Source: Ochrobactrum quorumnocens (GTDB taxonomy: Bacteria > Pseudomonadota > Alphaproteobacteria > Rhizobiales > Rhizobiaceae). From it: a DNA stretch of 64,000 bases. The translations under genes were made by a program, and so were the position numbers. Below, piece after piece: positions 27,362 to 37,500 of this stretch. Every line of letters starts with the position of its first letter. The first letter of the stretch is position 1. The notes beneath the pieces are model-generated. The model ran no database searches and was not told where the DNA came from. It saw nothing but the letters and a program-made list of their open reading frames with translations. The DNA lies in contig NZ_CP022605.1 of NCBI RefSeq assembly GCF_002278035.1, positions 868,001 to 932,000 on the forward strand, read 5' to 3'.

Positions 27362-28567
27362 TCAGGCGCGGTTGGGCGGAAAGGCCCTATCTTTAGTTAA
27401 GAATGCAATAACATAGGCGAGTAATAGTAACGCCAAAACCGACCAAGAAAGCCAGCCGGTGCCTAAGTGTTCGAGCAAAAGGCCACCCATGATGCCGCCG
27501 CCAGCTATCGCCAAGTTCCAGACTGTCACGATCATAGACTGAGCAACGTCCGAAGATCGGCCAGAGATATTCGTGGCTGCAGTCTGAAACAGAGTGGCGG
27601 CACCTCCAAAAGCCAATCCCCAAACACCAGCTGCCAGCCAGAATAGTTCCGACACCGCGCCAGCGACCCCAAGAATTAACGCGGCCACTGCGAAAAGCAG
27701 AATGCTTGCTAGTACGAGTTCGCGCAGCCTTCGACCAATTAGATATCCAACGATACCGATCCCTGCAATTGCCGCTAACCCGAACAAAAGCAGGACGAAA
27801 TCGAGTTTCTGAGCTAACCCTGCGGGAACCACGAGCGGCGCGATGTAAGTATAAAGGATATTATGCGCCAGGACAAAGAGCAGGGTTACCATTAAAACCG
27901 GCTTAAATCCTGCAATTGCCAGTGTGCCCTTGATAGAGGCCCGCTTAGTGACTGTCATGCCAGGATAATCAGGCACTTTCCGCCATACCCAGATGATCAG
28001 AACCAAGGTTAATACCGTCATCACCGCAAAAGCACTTCGCCAGCCGATTGTCGCCCCTAGCAGCGTTCCTGCGGGAATACCCATCGATAGGGCTAACGGT
28101 GTGCCGACCATCGCAATCGCAATAGCGCGTCCTTTGAGCTCATCCGATACCATTCGTGCCGCATAGCCGGCGATCATCGCCCAAAGCAGACCTGCGCAGA
28201 TGCCGGCGCAAAAGCGCGCCAATAACATGACGCTGAAGCTTCCCGTGATTGCTGTTATCGTGTTGACCACTGCAAATCCCCCAATTGTGTAAAGGAGGAG
28301 CGGTTTGCGCCGAAAATGCTGTGTAGCGGCCGTGAGCGGAATGGCCGCCGCCAGCGAACCTGCAGCATATACGGTAATGAGCTGACCAATAGCAGCGGGG
28401 CTAACACCTAGCTCCGCCTGCATCTGCGGGAGAAGTCCCGCCGGTAAGGCCTCAGTTAAGATGGTGATGAAACCAGCCATGGCAAGAGCAAGCAAGGCTG
28501 CCGTGGGCAATGGCGTGGAATCGTGCCTTTCGACCACTTTGCGATTATCCAGAATCGAACAGGACAT
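27362..28567 (-). CDS. MFS transporter (DHA1, AraJ-like exporter)
   Basis: 401 residues with 12 predicted transmembrane helices. The family's N-terminal TEALPAGLLPQMQAELGVS, the loop RRKPLLL between helices 2 and 3, and ARFCAGICAGLLWAMIAGYA in helices 4-5 place it with AraJ/arabinose-efflux-like DHA1 permeases. The start at ATG 28567 is 5 bp after the stop of the upstream monooxygenase gene, so the two are cotranscribed and probably coupled. It is transcribed away from the LysR gene at 29053. Confidence 0.9.
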   Translation of the reverse strand: MSCSILDNRKVVERHDSTPLPTAALLALAMAGFITILTEALPAGLLPQMQAELGVSPAAIGQLITVYAAGSLAAAIPLTAATQHFRRKPLLLYTIGGFAVVNTITAITGSFSVMLLARFCAGICAGLLWAMIAGYAARMVSDELKGRAIAIAMVGTPLALSMGIPAGTLLGATIGWRSAFAVMTVLTLVLIIWVWRKVPDYPGMTVTKRASIKGTLAIAGFKPVLMVTLLFVLAHNILYTYIAPLVVPAGLAQKLDFVLLLFGLAAIAGIGIVGYLIGRRLRELVLASILLFAVAALILGVAGAVSELFWLAAGVWGLAFGGAATLFQTAATNISGRSSDVAQSMIVTVWNLAIAGGGIMGGLLLEHLGTGWLSWSVLALLLLAYVIAFLTKDRAFPPNRA

Positions 28568-28572
28568 GATGT

Positions 28573-28929
28573 TCAACCTGCCAGTCCGAGTTTGGGCAAA
28601 ACCAGATCGCCGACATTGTATGTGTGGAACTCGCTCGTAGAGACAGCGTCAAGCTTGCGGAACTTCTCAACGAAAACCGGATCGGAGAAGAACTCGTCGA
28701 CGTTTCCTGCACCCTGAATTGCCTCGATGTTAACCACGGTCAGTCCATCCGTGCTTTTGGCAAGGTTGCTCCAAAGAAATCCCGCTTTTCTCTCAGCTAC
28801 GTAGTGAACGACATCCTGAATAATCTGGAACGCTTCGTCCTGCTTGCCGGGATGAACGTGAATGACATTGACGATAAACGTGGTTGGCATCGGTGAGGTA
28901 ACAAATCCGGCGGCCAATTTTTTATCCAT
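28573..28929 (-). CDS. Antibiotic-biosynthesis-monooxygenase (ABM) domain protein
   Basis: 118 residues with a dimeric alpha-beta-barrel ABM domain: FIVNVIHVHPGKQDEAFQII, then AGFLWSNLAKSTDGLTVVNI and FFSDPVFVEKFRKL. Such small proteins oxidise quinone-like or other reactive compounds without a prosthetic group, or act in reactive-metabolite defence. The start follows GAGGAATATAAA. First gene of a two-gene operon with an exporter, suggesting detoxification and export of one compound class (inference). Confidence 0.85.
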   Translation of the reverse strand: MDKKLAAGFVTSPMPTTFIVNVIHVHPGKQDEAFQIIQDVVHYVAERKAGFLWSNLAKSTDGLTVVNIEAIQGAGNVDEFFSDPVFVEKFRKLDAVSTSEFHTYNVGDLVLPKLGLAG

Positions 28930-29052
28930 TTTATATTCCTCTCATGAAAAACGGCATCATTTGCCGAGCACACTGGATATCGGTTGCGTAATACGCGATA
29001 AACAATCGTGTATTCCAATGAGAGCGGAATAGTTTTCCTTAATCGGGGGCAT

Positions 29053-30003
29053 ATGGATAAGTTTGGTACGCTAGGTATCTTTGTTCAAGCGGCTGAAGGC
29101 GGCAGCTTTGTAGCCGCCGCCCATCGTTTAGGTCTCTCCAGTTCCGCAGTTGGCAAAGCAATTGCGCGTCTTGAACGAGAGATGGGCGTGCGCCTTTTCC
29201 ATCGCTCGACCCGCAGTATGACCCTGACGGAGGAAGGCAGCTTCTTTTTGGATACTTGCCGACGCATTCTGTCTGAGCTGGACGCAGCACAAGCGCAGCT
29301 TTCAAGATCCCACACCACTCCCCACGGCCTGTTGAGAGTAAGCTTTCCTTTGACGGGAATGCTGTTGATGCCAGCTATATCGGCCTTCATGACGGCATAT
29401 CCCGAAATCAGGCTGGACCTCGATTTTACAGATCGTTTAGTTGACGTAATCGAAGAAGGTTTCGATGCCGTTGTCCGTACGGGCGAGGTGCGAGATACGC
29501 GGCTGATGAGTCGAAAGCTTGGCACGTTTCAACATCGAATAGTCGCTTCGGCAGCCTACCTCGAAAAGGCTGGTGTTCCGCAAGTCCCCGAAGACCTGCT
29601 GCGTCATCGTTGTATGCATCACAGATATGCCAATTCGGGAAAATTGGAGCCGTGGCCGTTGGCGAGGGAAGGCAAAGATCTGCGCATCGTTCTTCCGACG
29701 ACGACGATAGCAAGTACCCTTGAACCGCTCGTTAACCTTGCTGAGAATGGCTTTGGCATAACTTGCTTGCCACATTTCGCAGTGGCTCAACAGATAGCGG
29801 AACGCAAGTTAGTCCCGGTACTTAATGATTATACAGCAGAAGCGGGCATATTCCGTGTCCTTTGGCCCACAAGCCGTTATTTATCGCCGAAGATCCGCGT
29901 TTTCGTGGACTTTATGGCTGCAAATTTGTTTAACTTCGAAAACACGTCGGTACCGGCCACCGCGATGGCTAAGGACGCTGCAAAAGCTCGCCGGCCCCGT
30001 TGA
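29053..30003 (+). CDS. LysR-family regulator
   Basis: 316 residues from MDKFGTLGIFVQAAEGGSFV. The winged helix-turn-helix includes VAAAHRLGLSSSAVGKAIARLE and the LFHRSTRSMTLTEEG signature, followed by a periplasmic-binding-like effector domain. ATG 29053 is preceded by CGGGGGCAT; an in-frame start 15 codons earlier is less likely. It is divergent from the ABM-MFS operon across a 120-bp gap, the standard layout for a LysR protein controlling its neighbours. Confidence 0.9.
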   Translation: MDKFGTLGIFVQAAEGGSFVAAAHRLGLSSSAVGKAIARLEREMGVRLFHRSTRSMTLTEEGSFFLDTCRRILSELDAAQAQLSRSHTTPHGLLRVSFPLTGMLLMPAISAFMTAYPEIRLDLDFTDRLVDVIEEGFDAVVRTGEVRDTRLMSRKLGTFQHRIVASAAYLEKAGVPQVPEDLLRHRCMHHRYANSGKLEPWPLAREGKDLRIVLPTTTIASTLEPLVNLAENGFGITCLPHFAVAQQIAERKLVPVLNDYTAEAGIFRVLWPTSRYLSPKIRVFVDFMAANLFNFENTSVPATAMAKDAAKARRPR

Positions 30004-30903
30004 CGGCGGATTGGGTCGCATACCACCTCACATCGCCCTATAGTTTCACTAACGCCAACAGGTGCAGACCAATTCAGCCCTCACGTGTCAAAGGGGCGCT
30101 ACTGCTTTGGTTTCTTCACTAGATGTTTGGTCCTAGCATTCTAGAGCATTTCCTGTTTAAGATGAATCGTTAGCGCCTATCTATTTGTTTTTACGCATGT
30201 CTTTATTCAAAAACAGGTTCCCACTTTTGGGAGACATGCTCGAGGCTGTCAATTTCAGCTCTCCGCCTCGACTTTCTCACTATCTGTGTTGATCAAACTA
30301 TGCGACTAGCGTTTAGATTGGATCCAATCATCATTGGATAGTCGACTGACGGAGAGTTATCTGAAGCAAGCCAAAGCATGAATTGCATTAGAAAAGAATG
30401 AAACTTTCTCCGCGAAACTATTGAAGCTAGAACAGGACATAATTGCTGTCGTCAATTAGTATCTCAATGAGCGGTGGCAAAATAATTCCGCAGTCACTCT
30501 TAGTCTTTTCAGAGCAGGAACGCGGAAGCAGAAATAACGGAACCATTGCAATGCAACACTCGATGCGAAAATATCTTCTACCAAGAAATGCTATGAACTA
30601 ATGCTTATGGGTCTAGAAAATTATAAATCCCGTATAGTCTAATTTCTCTTCGTTCGACTAAAGTATGATGTGTCAGGGAATGTCACTATCTGTAGTTGAC
30701 ATTGCGGAGAAAGTCACTCATTCGGATCACATTGCTTCGAGTGTAGTATCGTTGGCCAGACAACAATTGATCGGCTTCTAGCCAACCCTGCAATCGAGTT
30801 TTGGGAATTCAATCGAATCTTCGTGATCAGTATATTTAGCTGTTACGAACGATCTACCGACATGACGAGGGCCATGTTTGGTTGAATTGGGGATGTGACT
30901 GAA
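30004..30903. other. 900-bp intergenic region upstream of the CDI operon
   Basis: There is no supported gene. It contains the palindromic repeat at 30143-30243. The AT-rich part from about 30,600 should include the promoter of the IalB-TpsB operon, but I cannot point to a convincing -35/-10 pair. Confidence 0.5.
30143..30243. repeat. Rhizobial/Brucella-type intergenic palindromic repeat
   Basis: It begins AGAGCATTTCCTGTTTAAGA, continues with TTTGTTTTTACGCATGTC and GGTTCCCACTTTTGGGAGA, and ends CATGCTCGA. This is the familiar plan of RIME-like repeats in Hyphomicrobiales intergenic regions, with complementary ends and a TTTTTACGCAT core. Confidence 0.65.
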
Positions 30904-31485
30904 ATGCAATTACAATTGGGCACGACGCTTTTAAGTGCAACTGTCATCATTTTGGCTGCAACCGTAGTATCGGTCCAGGGTCAAGATGCAGCAACATCGG
31001 AGAAGTCTGCAGTCCAATCAAAACGATTTGATGATTGGTATTATCGTTGCGCCGAAGTCAAGGCCGCAGACGGTAAAGCTCTGTCACAATGTGAAGTGGC
31101 ACAGATTGCTCAGGTCAAACAGGGCGAGGAGAACGTCAATGTTCTCACATTGGCCATTGCAAAGGCTGCGCCCGAAGCTGGCAAGAAGCCTTCCGGCAAT
31201 GAGCTGTTATTGACCGCGCTTGTGCCGCTGAATGTTGTACTGCCAATCGGGCTTGGGTTGGCTGCTGATGGCAAAGATGTCGTTACGATCCCTTACCGCA
31301 ATTGTAATCAAGCTGGATGCTGGGCGCAGCAAAAGCTCGATCAGAAAATGCTCGCTGCTTTGCAAAAAGGGTCTGCAGGAGAAGCCCGTCTGCGCCTGAT
31401 GAACGGTCAGAACATCAATCTGAAGTTTTCATTGAAGGGGCTCACCAAGGCTCTCGCAGAATTGCAAAAACCAACTAAAGCCTGA
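30904..31485 (+). CDS. Invasion-associated locus B (IalB) family protein, first copy
   Basis: 193 residues with an N-terminal signal peptide (GTTLLSATVIILAATVVS) and the IalB fold: FDDWYYRCAEV near the start with paired cysteines (ALSQCEVAQI), and RNCNQAGCWAQ further on. In Bartonella, IalB is an envelope protein linked to erythrocyte invasion; elsewhere the family is widespread with unknown role. ATG 30904 is preferred over GTG 30895 for its spacing from GGGGA. It ends 11 bp before the TpsB gene and is clearly in the same operon, which is unusual for a two-partner-secretion system. Confidence 0.85.
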   Translation: MQLQLGTTLLSATVIILAATVVSVQGQDAATSEKSAVQSKRFDDWYYRCAEVKAADGKALSQCEVAQIAQVKQGEENVNVLTLAIAKAAPEAGKKPSGNELLLTALVPLNVVLPIGLGLAADGKDVVTIPYRNCNQAGCWAQQKLDQKMLAALQKGSAGEARLRLMNGQNINLKFSLKGLTKALAELQKPTKA

Positions 31486-31496
31486 CGGATAAGATT

Positions 31497-33269
31497 ATGA
31501 TGTATTCTGTTCGTTTGGGCGGCCAGCTTTGGCTTGGGCTTTGCGTGGCGCTGCTTGCTTCAACAGCTTCTGGTTTTGCCCAGCAGCCACCCAATCTGTT
31601 GCCGAATGCAGCGGCATCTCCTGCCGATGATTTCATGCGCCGTCAAGCAGAGCAGGATTCGGAGCAGCGATTACGTGCGTTGGGTGATGCAACTCCCCGT
31701 GAAATGACGCCAGCCAAACCCGAGCAAACGGGACCTTTGAGCAAAGCAGCACAAGGACCGTGTTTCGCAATCACCCGTGTCGAGGTTGAAGGCGTCACTC
31801 TGCTTTCAACGTCAGCGCTTGCGCCCACATTGGCTTCTTATCAGAACAAGTGTATCGGGCTTGCTGACATCAATGTTCTGTTGAAAGACATCACCAGTCT
31901 TTACATGGATGCAGGCTATATCACGTCGCGTGTCTACGTGCCGGAGCAGGATATTGCAAAGACCAAGGTCTTGCGCCTTGTGGCGGCTGAAGGTTCACTT
32001 TCTGATATTTACCTGAATGGTAAACCTGCAGTCTATCCGGGATTGATCGCAACAGCCTTTCCGGGTTTGAAGGGTAAACCCGTTAATATCCGCGACGTTG
32101 AGCAAGGCCTCGATCAGGTCAATCGATTGTCTTCTAACAACGCCAAGACGTCAATGTTGCCGGGCAAAGAACCTGGAGCGTCTATTCTCAATGTCGAGAA
32201 TAAGCCGGGTCTGCCGTGGCATTTCTCGGTGGCCAACAACAATCTTGGTCAGAAATCGACCGGTTATTCGCGGTCTTCAGTTTCATTCCGCATGGATAAT
32301 CTGTTCAATCTAAATGACTTGGTGTCGCTCACCTATGAACACACCGGACCTGATTATCCATGGCCCAATGATGGTGTTGGACAAAGCAACAGCATTTCGG
32401 GCTCGATCAGTGTACCTTACGGATATTGGAGCTTCACGCTCAATGGTTCCTACTACAAATATCGTAGCTTGGTTCCGGGGAATTTTGGCGATATCGACAC
32501 GTCGGGCGATTCTGGTCAGCTTGGTTTCAATGTCGACCGCGTTATTCTGCGCGATCAAAATTCGATTACAACGCTCAATGCAGGTATTGCCTATAAGGAA
32601 ACCAACAATTTCCTGATGGGTAACTTGATCGAAGTTGGAAGTCGGAAATATTCGGTCGCAAACTTAGGCATTTCCCATTCGCGTCGCATGCTGGGTGGGC
32701 TCTGGGTCTTTGACTTAAGCTATAATCAGGGACTTGGCGTGTTTGGCGCGACGAAACGCGGTGATCCCGGTGCGGGCGACGCAGAGCCGGAATTCTCCAA
32801 ATTCACAGGCACGATAAACGTCACCAAACCTTTCCAGCTGGCAAACCAGAACTTCCAGTTCTCAACACTGATCAACGGACAGTATTCCCCAGACAATCTT
32901 TATGGTGCGGAACAGATTTCATTGGGCGGCTATTCCAATGTGCGCGGAACCCGCGACAGCATTCTGTTCGGCAATAGTGGGCTGTTCACCCGCAATGAGC
33001 TCGTCTGGCGCACGTTGCCGTGGAAGGACAGTGAGCTCCTGACCAAACGGCTCGGCGAATTGCGGCCCTATGCGGCCATCGATTACGGCCACGTGTTCGC
33101 ACAAGACCGCTTCGGTATTGAGGGCGGCGACGTTTCTGGCTGGACAGTCGGCACCCGCCTGGCAGGCGGCAATATCGCTGCCGATATCGGCTACTCACGT
33201 ATCATCAAGAGCACGGCCGAGACCAACGGCAAGGATTTATTTTTTGTCAGCACATCGCTGCAATTTTGA
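31497..33269 (+). CDS. cdiB: Two-partner-secretion outer-membrane pore (TpsB/CdiB-like)
   Basis: 590 residues with a signal peptide ending SGFAQ. A plug-helix region and Q-rich linker (MRRQAEQDSEQRLRAL) come first, then two POTRA domains (CFAITRVEVEGVTLLS; the second begins near SDIYLNGKPAVYPG) and a 16-strand barrel ending FVSTSLQF. The conserved barrel motif VRGTRDS, equivalent to VRGY/F of FhaC, is at residues 482-488. It exports the CdiA-like protein encoded downstream. It sits between two IalB-family genes and overlaps or abuts the next gene. Confidence 0.93.
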   Translation: MMYSVRLGGQLWLGLCVALLASTASGFAQQPPNLLPNAAASPADDFMRRQAEQDSEQRLRALGDATPREMTPAKPEQTGPLSKAAQGPCFAITRVEVEGVTLLSTSALAPTLASYQNKCIGLADINVLLKDITSLYMDAGYITSRVYVPEQDIAKTKVLRLVAAEGSLSDIYLNGKPAVYPGLIATAFPGLKGKPVNIRDVEQGLDQVNRLSSNNAKTSMLPGKEPGASILNVENKPGLPWHFSVANNNLGQKSTGYSRSSVSFRMDNLFNLNDLVSLTYEHTGPDYPWPNDGVGQSNSISGSISVPYGYWSFTLNGSYYKYRSLVPGNFGDIDTSGDSGQLGFNVDRVILRDQNSITTLNAGIAYKETNNFLMGNLIEVGSRKYSVANLGISHSRRMLGGLWVFDLSYNQGLGVFGATKRGDPGAGDAEPEFSKFTGTINVTKPFQLANQNFQFSTLINGQYSPDNLYGAEQISLGGYSNVRGTRDSILFGNSGLFTRNELVWRTLPWKDSELLTKRLGELRPYAAIDYGHVFAQDRFGIEGGDVSGWTVGTRLAGGNIAADIGYSRIIKSTAETNGKDLFFVSTSLQF

Positions 33270-33283
33270 AAGTGGCAACCCAA

Positions 33284-33886
33284 ATGACTTCATACTGCAT
33301 TACGTCTTCGACCAAAAAACCGACCGCGCTTAAAGCGAGTGCGGTGAGATTGCTGTCGTTAACCATTCTACTTGGCGGTATGGCGCATGGCGCATACGCA
33401 CAAGACGGCAAAGGCGACAAGCCTTCCACACTGCCCGGCGGAGCGTCATCTTTGACGGAAACCTTCGAGGATTGGACCGTCTCCTGTGCAGCTGCGAACG
33501 GTAAAACCCAATGCGTCGTATCGCAAACTCAGGCACAACAACAAAATGGCCAGCGGGTACTGGATATCCGATTGAGCCCTTTGCCGCAGGATAATGCCTA
33601 TCAAGGCAATCTCACACTACCATTTGGTTTGGAATTTTCTCGTGGCGTGACGATGCAGCTGGATGATGGCCAAATAGGCAAACCATACAATTTCAAAACG
33701 TGTTTTCCGGCTGGTTGCATTGTTCCAATCAGCTTTGACAAAACCACTCTCGATGCGACCCGCAAGGGGAAAGCTCTAAAGCTTGCTGCGGTTTCTATCG
33801 ATAATCAGAACATCCCCTTCACTGTTTCTCTTAAAGGTTTTGGCGCGGCTGTTGATCGTGCGAGCACGTTGGTTAACGGGAAATAG
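33284..33886 (+). CDS. Invasion-associated locus B (IalB) family protein, second copy
   Basis: 200 residues with a signal peptide (LLSLTILLGGMAHGAYAQ). IalB features are ETFEDWTVSCAAANGKTQC, SRGVTMQLDD, and FKTCFPAGCIVPI with the second Cys pair. ATG 33284 is favoured; an in-frame TTG at 33266 would overlap the TpsB stop. It differs substantially from the first copy, so it is not a recent duplicate. The position between pore and exoprotein suggests a periplasmic or envelope helper role, perhaps protecting or folding the secreted protein (inference). Confidence 0.85.
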   Translation: MTSYCITSSTKKPTALKASAVRLLSLTILLGGMAHGAYAQDGKGDKPSTLPGGASSLTETFEDWTVSCAAANGKTQCVVSQTQAQQQNGQRVLDIRLSPLPQDNAYQGNLTLPFGLEFSRGVTMQLDDGQIGKPYNFKTCFPAGCIVPISFDKTTLDATRKGKALKLAAVSIDNQNIPFTVSLKGFGAAVDRASTLVNGK

Positions 33887-33890
33887 ACAA

Positions 33891-34472
33891 ATGATAACTT
33901 TCGTATCTCATCCAGTTTTCGTTTTGAAAGCCCTGACTATCACTGCTCTTTGTTTCCTAGTGGTTGCTTGTCAGACGACTGATCCTCGTCTTGCTGAGGC
34001 ATTGCGCGGTACACACGTAGCCGAAGTTCGTGTCGAAGCGACCCCGGATGTTGGAACAGGCCTACCGATGATCAATGGCAAGACGCCAGAGCAACAGGTG
34101 GCGATCGTGGTTTCCGCACTGCAGAAAGTCGCAGTGCGCGACCTTAAAGGTCACCCAGGCGGAGCCACTCCGGCGCGTCTTGTCATCACGCTGCAGCGGG
34201 CAAACCTGGCATCGGAGCAGGGACGCGTTTTGATGGGCAGCGACAGCACAATTACTGGGACTGTGCGCCTGGAAGACATCAAAACGGGGCGCCTGATCGC
34301 ACAAAACCCGCGTATTACAGGAGAGAACCGCGGTGTGAAAGGATATGGGCTCAGCGGTATGGCGATCGCTATGGCAGCAAACGCTGTGATGACGAAGAGC
34401 CAAGAATATCTGGCGGAAAAGCTTGCCGCCGACTTTACAAAGAATGCAAAGAGATGGCTTGCCCCGAAGTAA
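33891..34472 (+). CDS. Lipoprotein of the CDI operon, unknown role
   Basis: 193 residues with a lipoprotein signal: hydrophobic ALTITALCFLVVAC with lipobox VVAC and a following QTTD. The mature part contains ARLVITLQRANLASEQGRVL and GSDSTITGTVRLEDIKTG, then a C-terminal helix region (MTKSQEYLAEKLAADFTKNA). It resembles outer-membrane lipoproteins of the GNA1162/YajG sort in style but cannot be assigned. ATG 33891 is 5 bp after the IalB stop, so the genes are cotranscribed and probably coupled. Confidence 0.75.
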   Translation: MITFVSHPVFVLKALTITALCFLVVACQTTDPRLAEALRGTHVAEVRVEATPDVGTGLPMINGKTPEQQVAIVVSALQKVAVRDLKGHPGGATPARLVITLQRANLASEQGRVLMGSDSTITGTVRLEDIKTGRLIAQNPRITGENRGVKGYGLSGMAIAMAANAVMTKSQEYLAEKLAADFTKNAKRWLAPK

Positions 34473-34485
34473 CTGATCTCGGGTA

Positions 34486-34505
34486 GGCCGGAGCGCGATC
34501 CGGCC
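34486..34505 (+). other. Hairpin between lipoprotein and cdiA
   Basis: GGCCGGA/TCCGGCC form a 7-bp stem with a 6-base loop and no following T-run. It lies 14 bp after the lipoprotein stop and 80 bp before cdiA. It could stabilise the upstream mRNA or attenuate the large gene. Confidence 0.3.
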
Positions 34506-34583
34506 GCCTATCGCTGTTCAGGATACATTCTGCATCCAGTTTGAAACGATCTCATTAAATTCCAGACTATTTCAGGATCGGCC

Positions 34584-37500
34584 ATGAAGAATTTTGCATA
34601 CCGTCATTATTTCTCGCGTGTAACCGGTTTCTCCAAGGGAACCAAGCGGACACATCGCTGGTTTGATCCTGCCGCATTTGCCCGCAAATGTGTTGCCAGC
34701 CTACTTAGCGGGCTTCTGGTGTTCCAGCCTGTATTATTGCAAGCGCAGCAGCTAACACCTGATGTGAACGCGCCAATCGGTAATCAACCGGGTGTCGGGG
34801 TCGCACCTAACGGCGTGCCGCTTGTCGATATTGTGACACCCAACGGACAAGGTTTGTCGCATAATAAATATGGAGACTTCAACGTCGGCAATCCGGGCCT
34901 GATCCTTAACAATCACAATAGCGAGCTCGGAACCTCGAAACTCGGCGGTGTGACGCCCGGCAATGCCAATCTGAAGAATAGTGGACCTGCAAGCGTTATT
35001 CTCAACGAGGTGACGAGCGGCAATCGCTCGGCTCTGCAGGGCGCAACCGAAGTGTTCGGCGGACGGGCCGATGTCATTATCGCCAATCCCAACGGCATCA
35101 CATGTGATGGCTGCGGCTTCATCAATACACCGCGTGCGGCGCTGACCACAGGCACACCGGATATTGATGGTACGGGTCATCTGACAGGTTTCACGGTTCA
35201 GGGCGGCGATGTCACCTTTGGATCTAAGGGGGCCAATTTTGCTTCCGGTGACGGTGCGGTCGATCTGTTCGACATTGTCTCGCGTCGCGTCCAGATTGAC
35301 GGGCCTGTCAATGGCAAGCATTTGCGCCTTTCTGCAGGTCGACAAAAGTTCGACTACGCTACGGGTGAAGCCACAGCACTGGATGGTGCCGACGATGCGG
35401 GCGAATTCGCCATCGACGGCTCGGCACTGGGTGCCATGCAGGCTGACCGCATCAAGATCGTTGTGACCGACAAGGGCGCTGGCGTGCGCATGCGCAATGA
35501 TATGGCAGCCAATGCGGGCGAGCTCACGCTTTCTGCCGATGGCAAGATATCGCTTGGCAATGCGTCCGGTCGTGACGGCGTTTCCGTACAATCGAAAAGC
35601 AGGCAGGTCGAAGCCAAGAAGATCACCTCGAAGAAGAAGGTGGTCGTCAAGGCAGCCAAAGGCATCACAGTTGAAGCGGTTTCCGCCGACGAGGACGTTA
35701 TCCTCAGTACGGATACAGGCCTCCTGTCGATTGCTGGTGATGCAGCGTCTCTTGGAAATATCGAGCTGACTTCGTCCGGTGCGATTGTGACTGGCAATGT
35801 CGCCGCCGGAAAGAACGCAAGCCTGCAGGCAGGGCAAGGTATCACGGCTGGCCAGATCATAGCGGACGGTGCGGTAAATTTGGCTGCAACATCTGGCAAC
35901 ATCGCGCTCTCTGGAACCGCGAAAGCAGGTGGCAGCGCGCTGACTGTGACGGCAACATCGGGCTCAATCAGTGCTGCCTCTCTCGTCAGTTTCAACAATA
36001 TGGCGCTCACCGCCGGGGCCGACATTGCCACCGGTGATATTCTCTCTGGCGGTACGCTCATCGCATCTGCCCGTTCCGTGAACGCTGCAAATGTCGTCTC
36101 GGGCGTTGATTTTGCTGCAACCGATGCAGCCAATGGCGCGATAAAACTTAAAACCTCAGGCGATATGCGCATTGAAGCGACCGGCGCCATCGATGTTGCT
36201 TCGCTGCTTTCTGCCGGAAACCTCAATATTAATGGTACCGCACTTGCTGCAAGAAACGTCACCAGCCATGGCGTCACCAAGATCGCTGGCGATACGAATG
36301 TCTCAGGTCAGATTCTTGGTGGCGGTAATGTTGATATTGCTGGCGCAAATATCAAGGCGGGAGGAATTCTTTCGGGCGTCGATTTTGCGGCCAGTCAATC
36401 AGCGCTAAACGGCCCGATTATTCTCAGCAACTCCGGCAATGTGACACTTGCCGCTGTAGCCGGATTGATTGACGTTGGAACAATTTTGTCGGCTGGTAAT
36501 GTTCTCGCTGATGCGGCTACCTTTAAATCCGGCAACGTCACCAGCCATGGTGAGACCAATATCTCCGGCACGACGGCTATCAGCGGTCAACTGCTATCGG
36601 GTTCTGATATCACCATCAAGGGGGCTTCTATCGATCTCGGCACGGCTGTTGCCGGTGTTGATCTCAATGCACTGGCAAACGGCAATGTTGTTCTTGCCAA
36701 TACGTCTCATGCGCTCAATCTGACGGCGACGGCAGGCAATCTGACAGCACAGCGCCTTCTGTCATCCGGTGCAGCGTTCGCCTCTGCAACGGATAATCTA
36801 TCCGCAAATGCGCTTGCGCATGGTGATCTCGACCTCACTGCTGGCGGCACACTTAGACTTTCCGGTCAGTCGCTGGTTGGCGGCAATGCCACGCTCAATG
36901 CAGCTGCGCTCAATCTTGGAACTCTCGTTTCCGGCGTCGACTTTGCTGCGACGGAACAGTCAAGCGGTTCGCTCATCCTCAAAACGGGAGCGCCCGGAAC
37001 CGGAATAATGGTTCTCAATGCCTCCAACGGTTCCATCACTGCTGATCAGTTGTTGAGCGGCGGAGACCTGAAGGCAAAGGCGCAACAGGATATTACCTAT
37101 AACAGTCTGCAGAGTTTCGGGTCTGCCGATCTGAATTCGCTCTCAGGCACAATCAGCCTCGACAAGAATACCGTTGTAAAAGGCGACATTGCACTCACCC
37201 TTCAGAGCCTTGATCTCAGCAATGATCGTTCAAAGCTTGCCACGGCTGGAACATTGATCGTCAATGCAGCATCGGCCAATCTTGCCAATTCCACACTGAC
37301 ATTTGGCGGTTTGACGCTGAACCTCAGTGGTATAGCCGATGCTTCAAATGCAAAAATCCGTGCCGTAACGACTGATGGCGGTTCAGGCAATATAGCAATT
37401 ACGGCTCAGACCATCACGACGACCACAGCAACCGCCATTCTTGCGGCCAATGATCTGACGCTGACGCTCGCATCCCTCACCAATCCGGGTCAGCTTGCAG

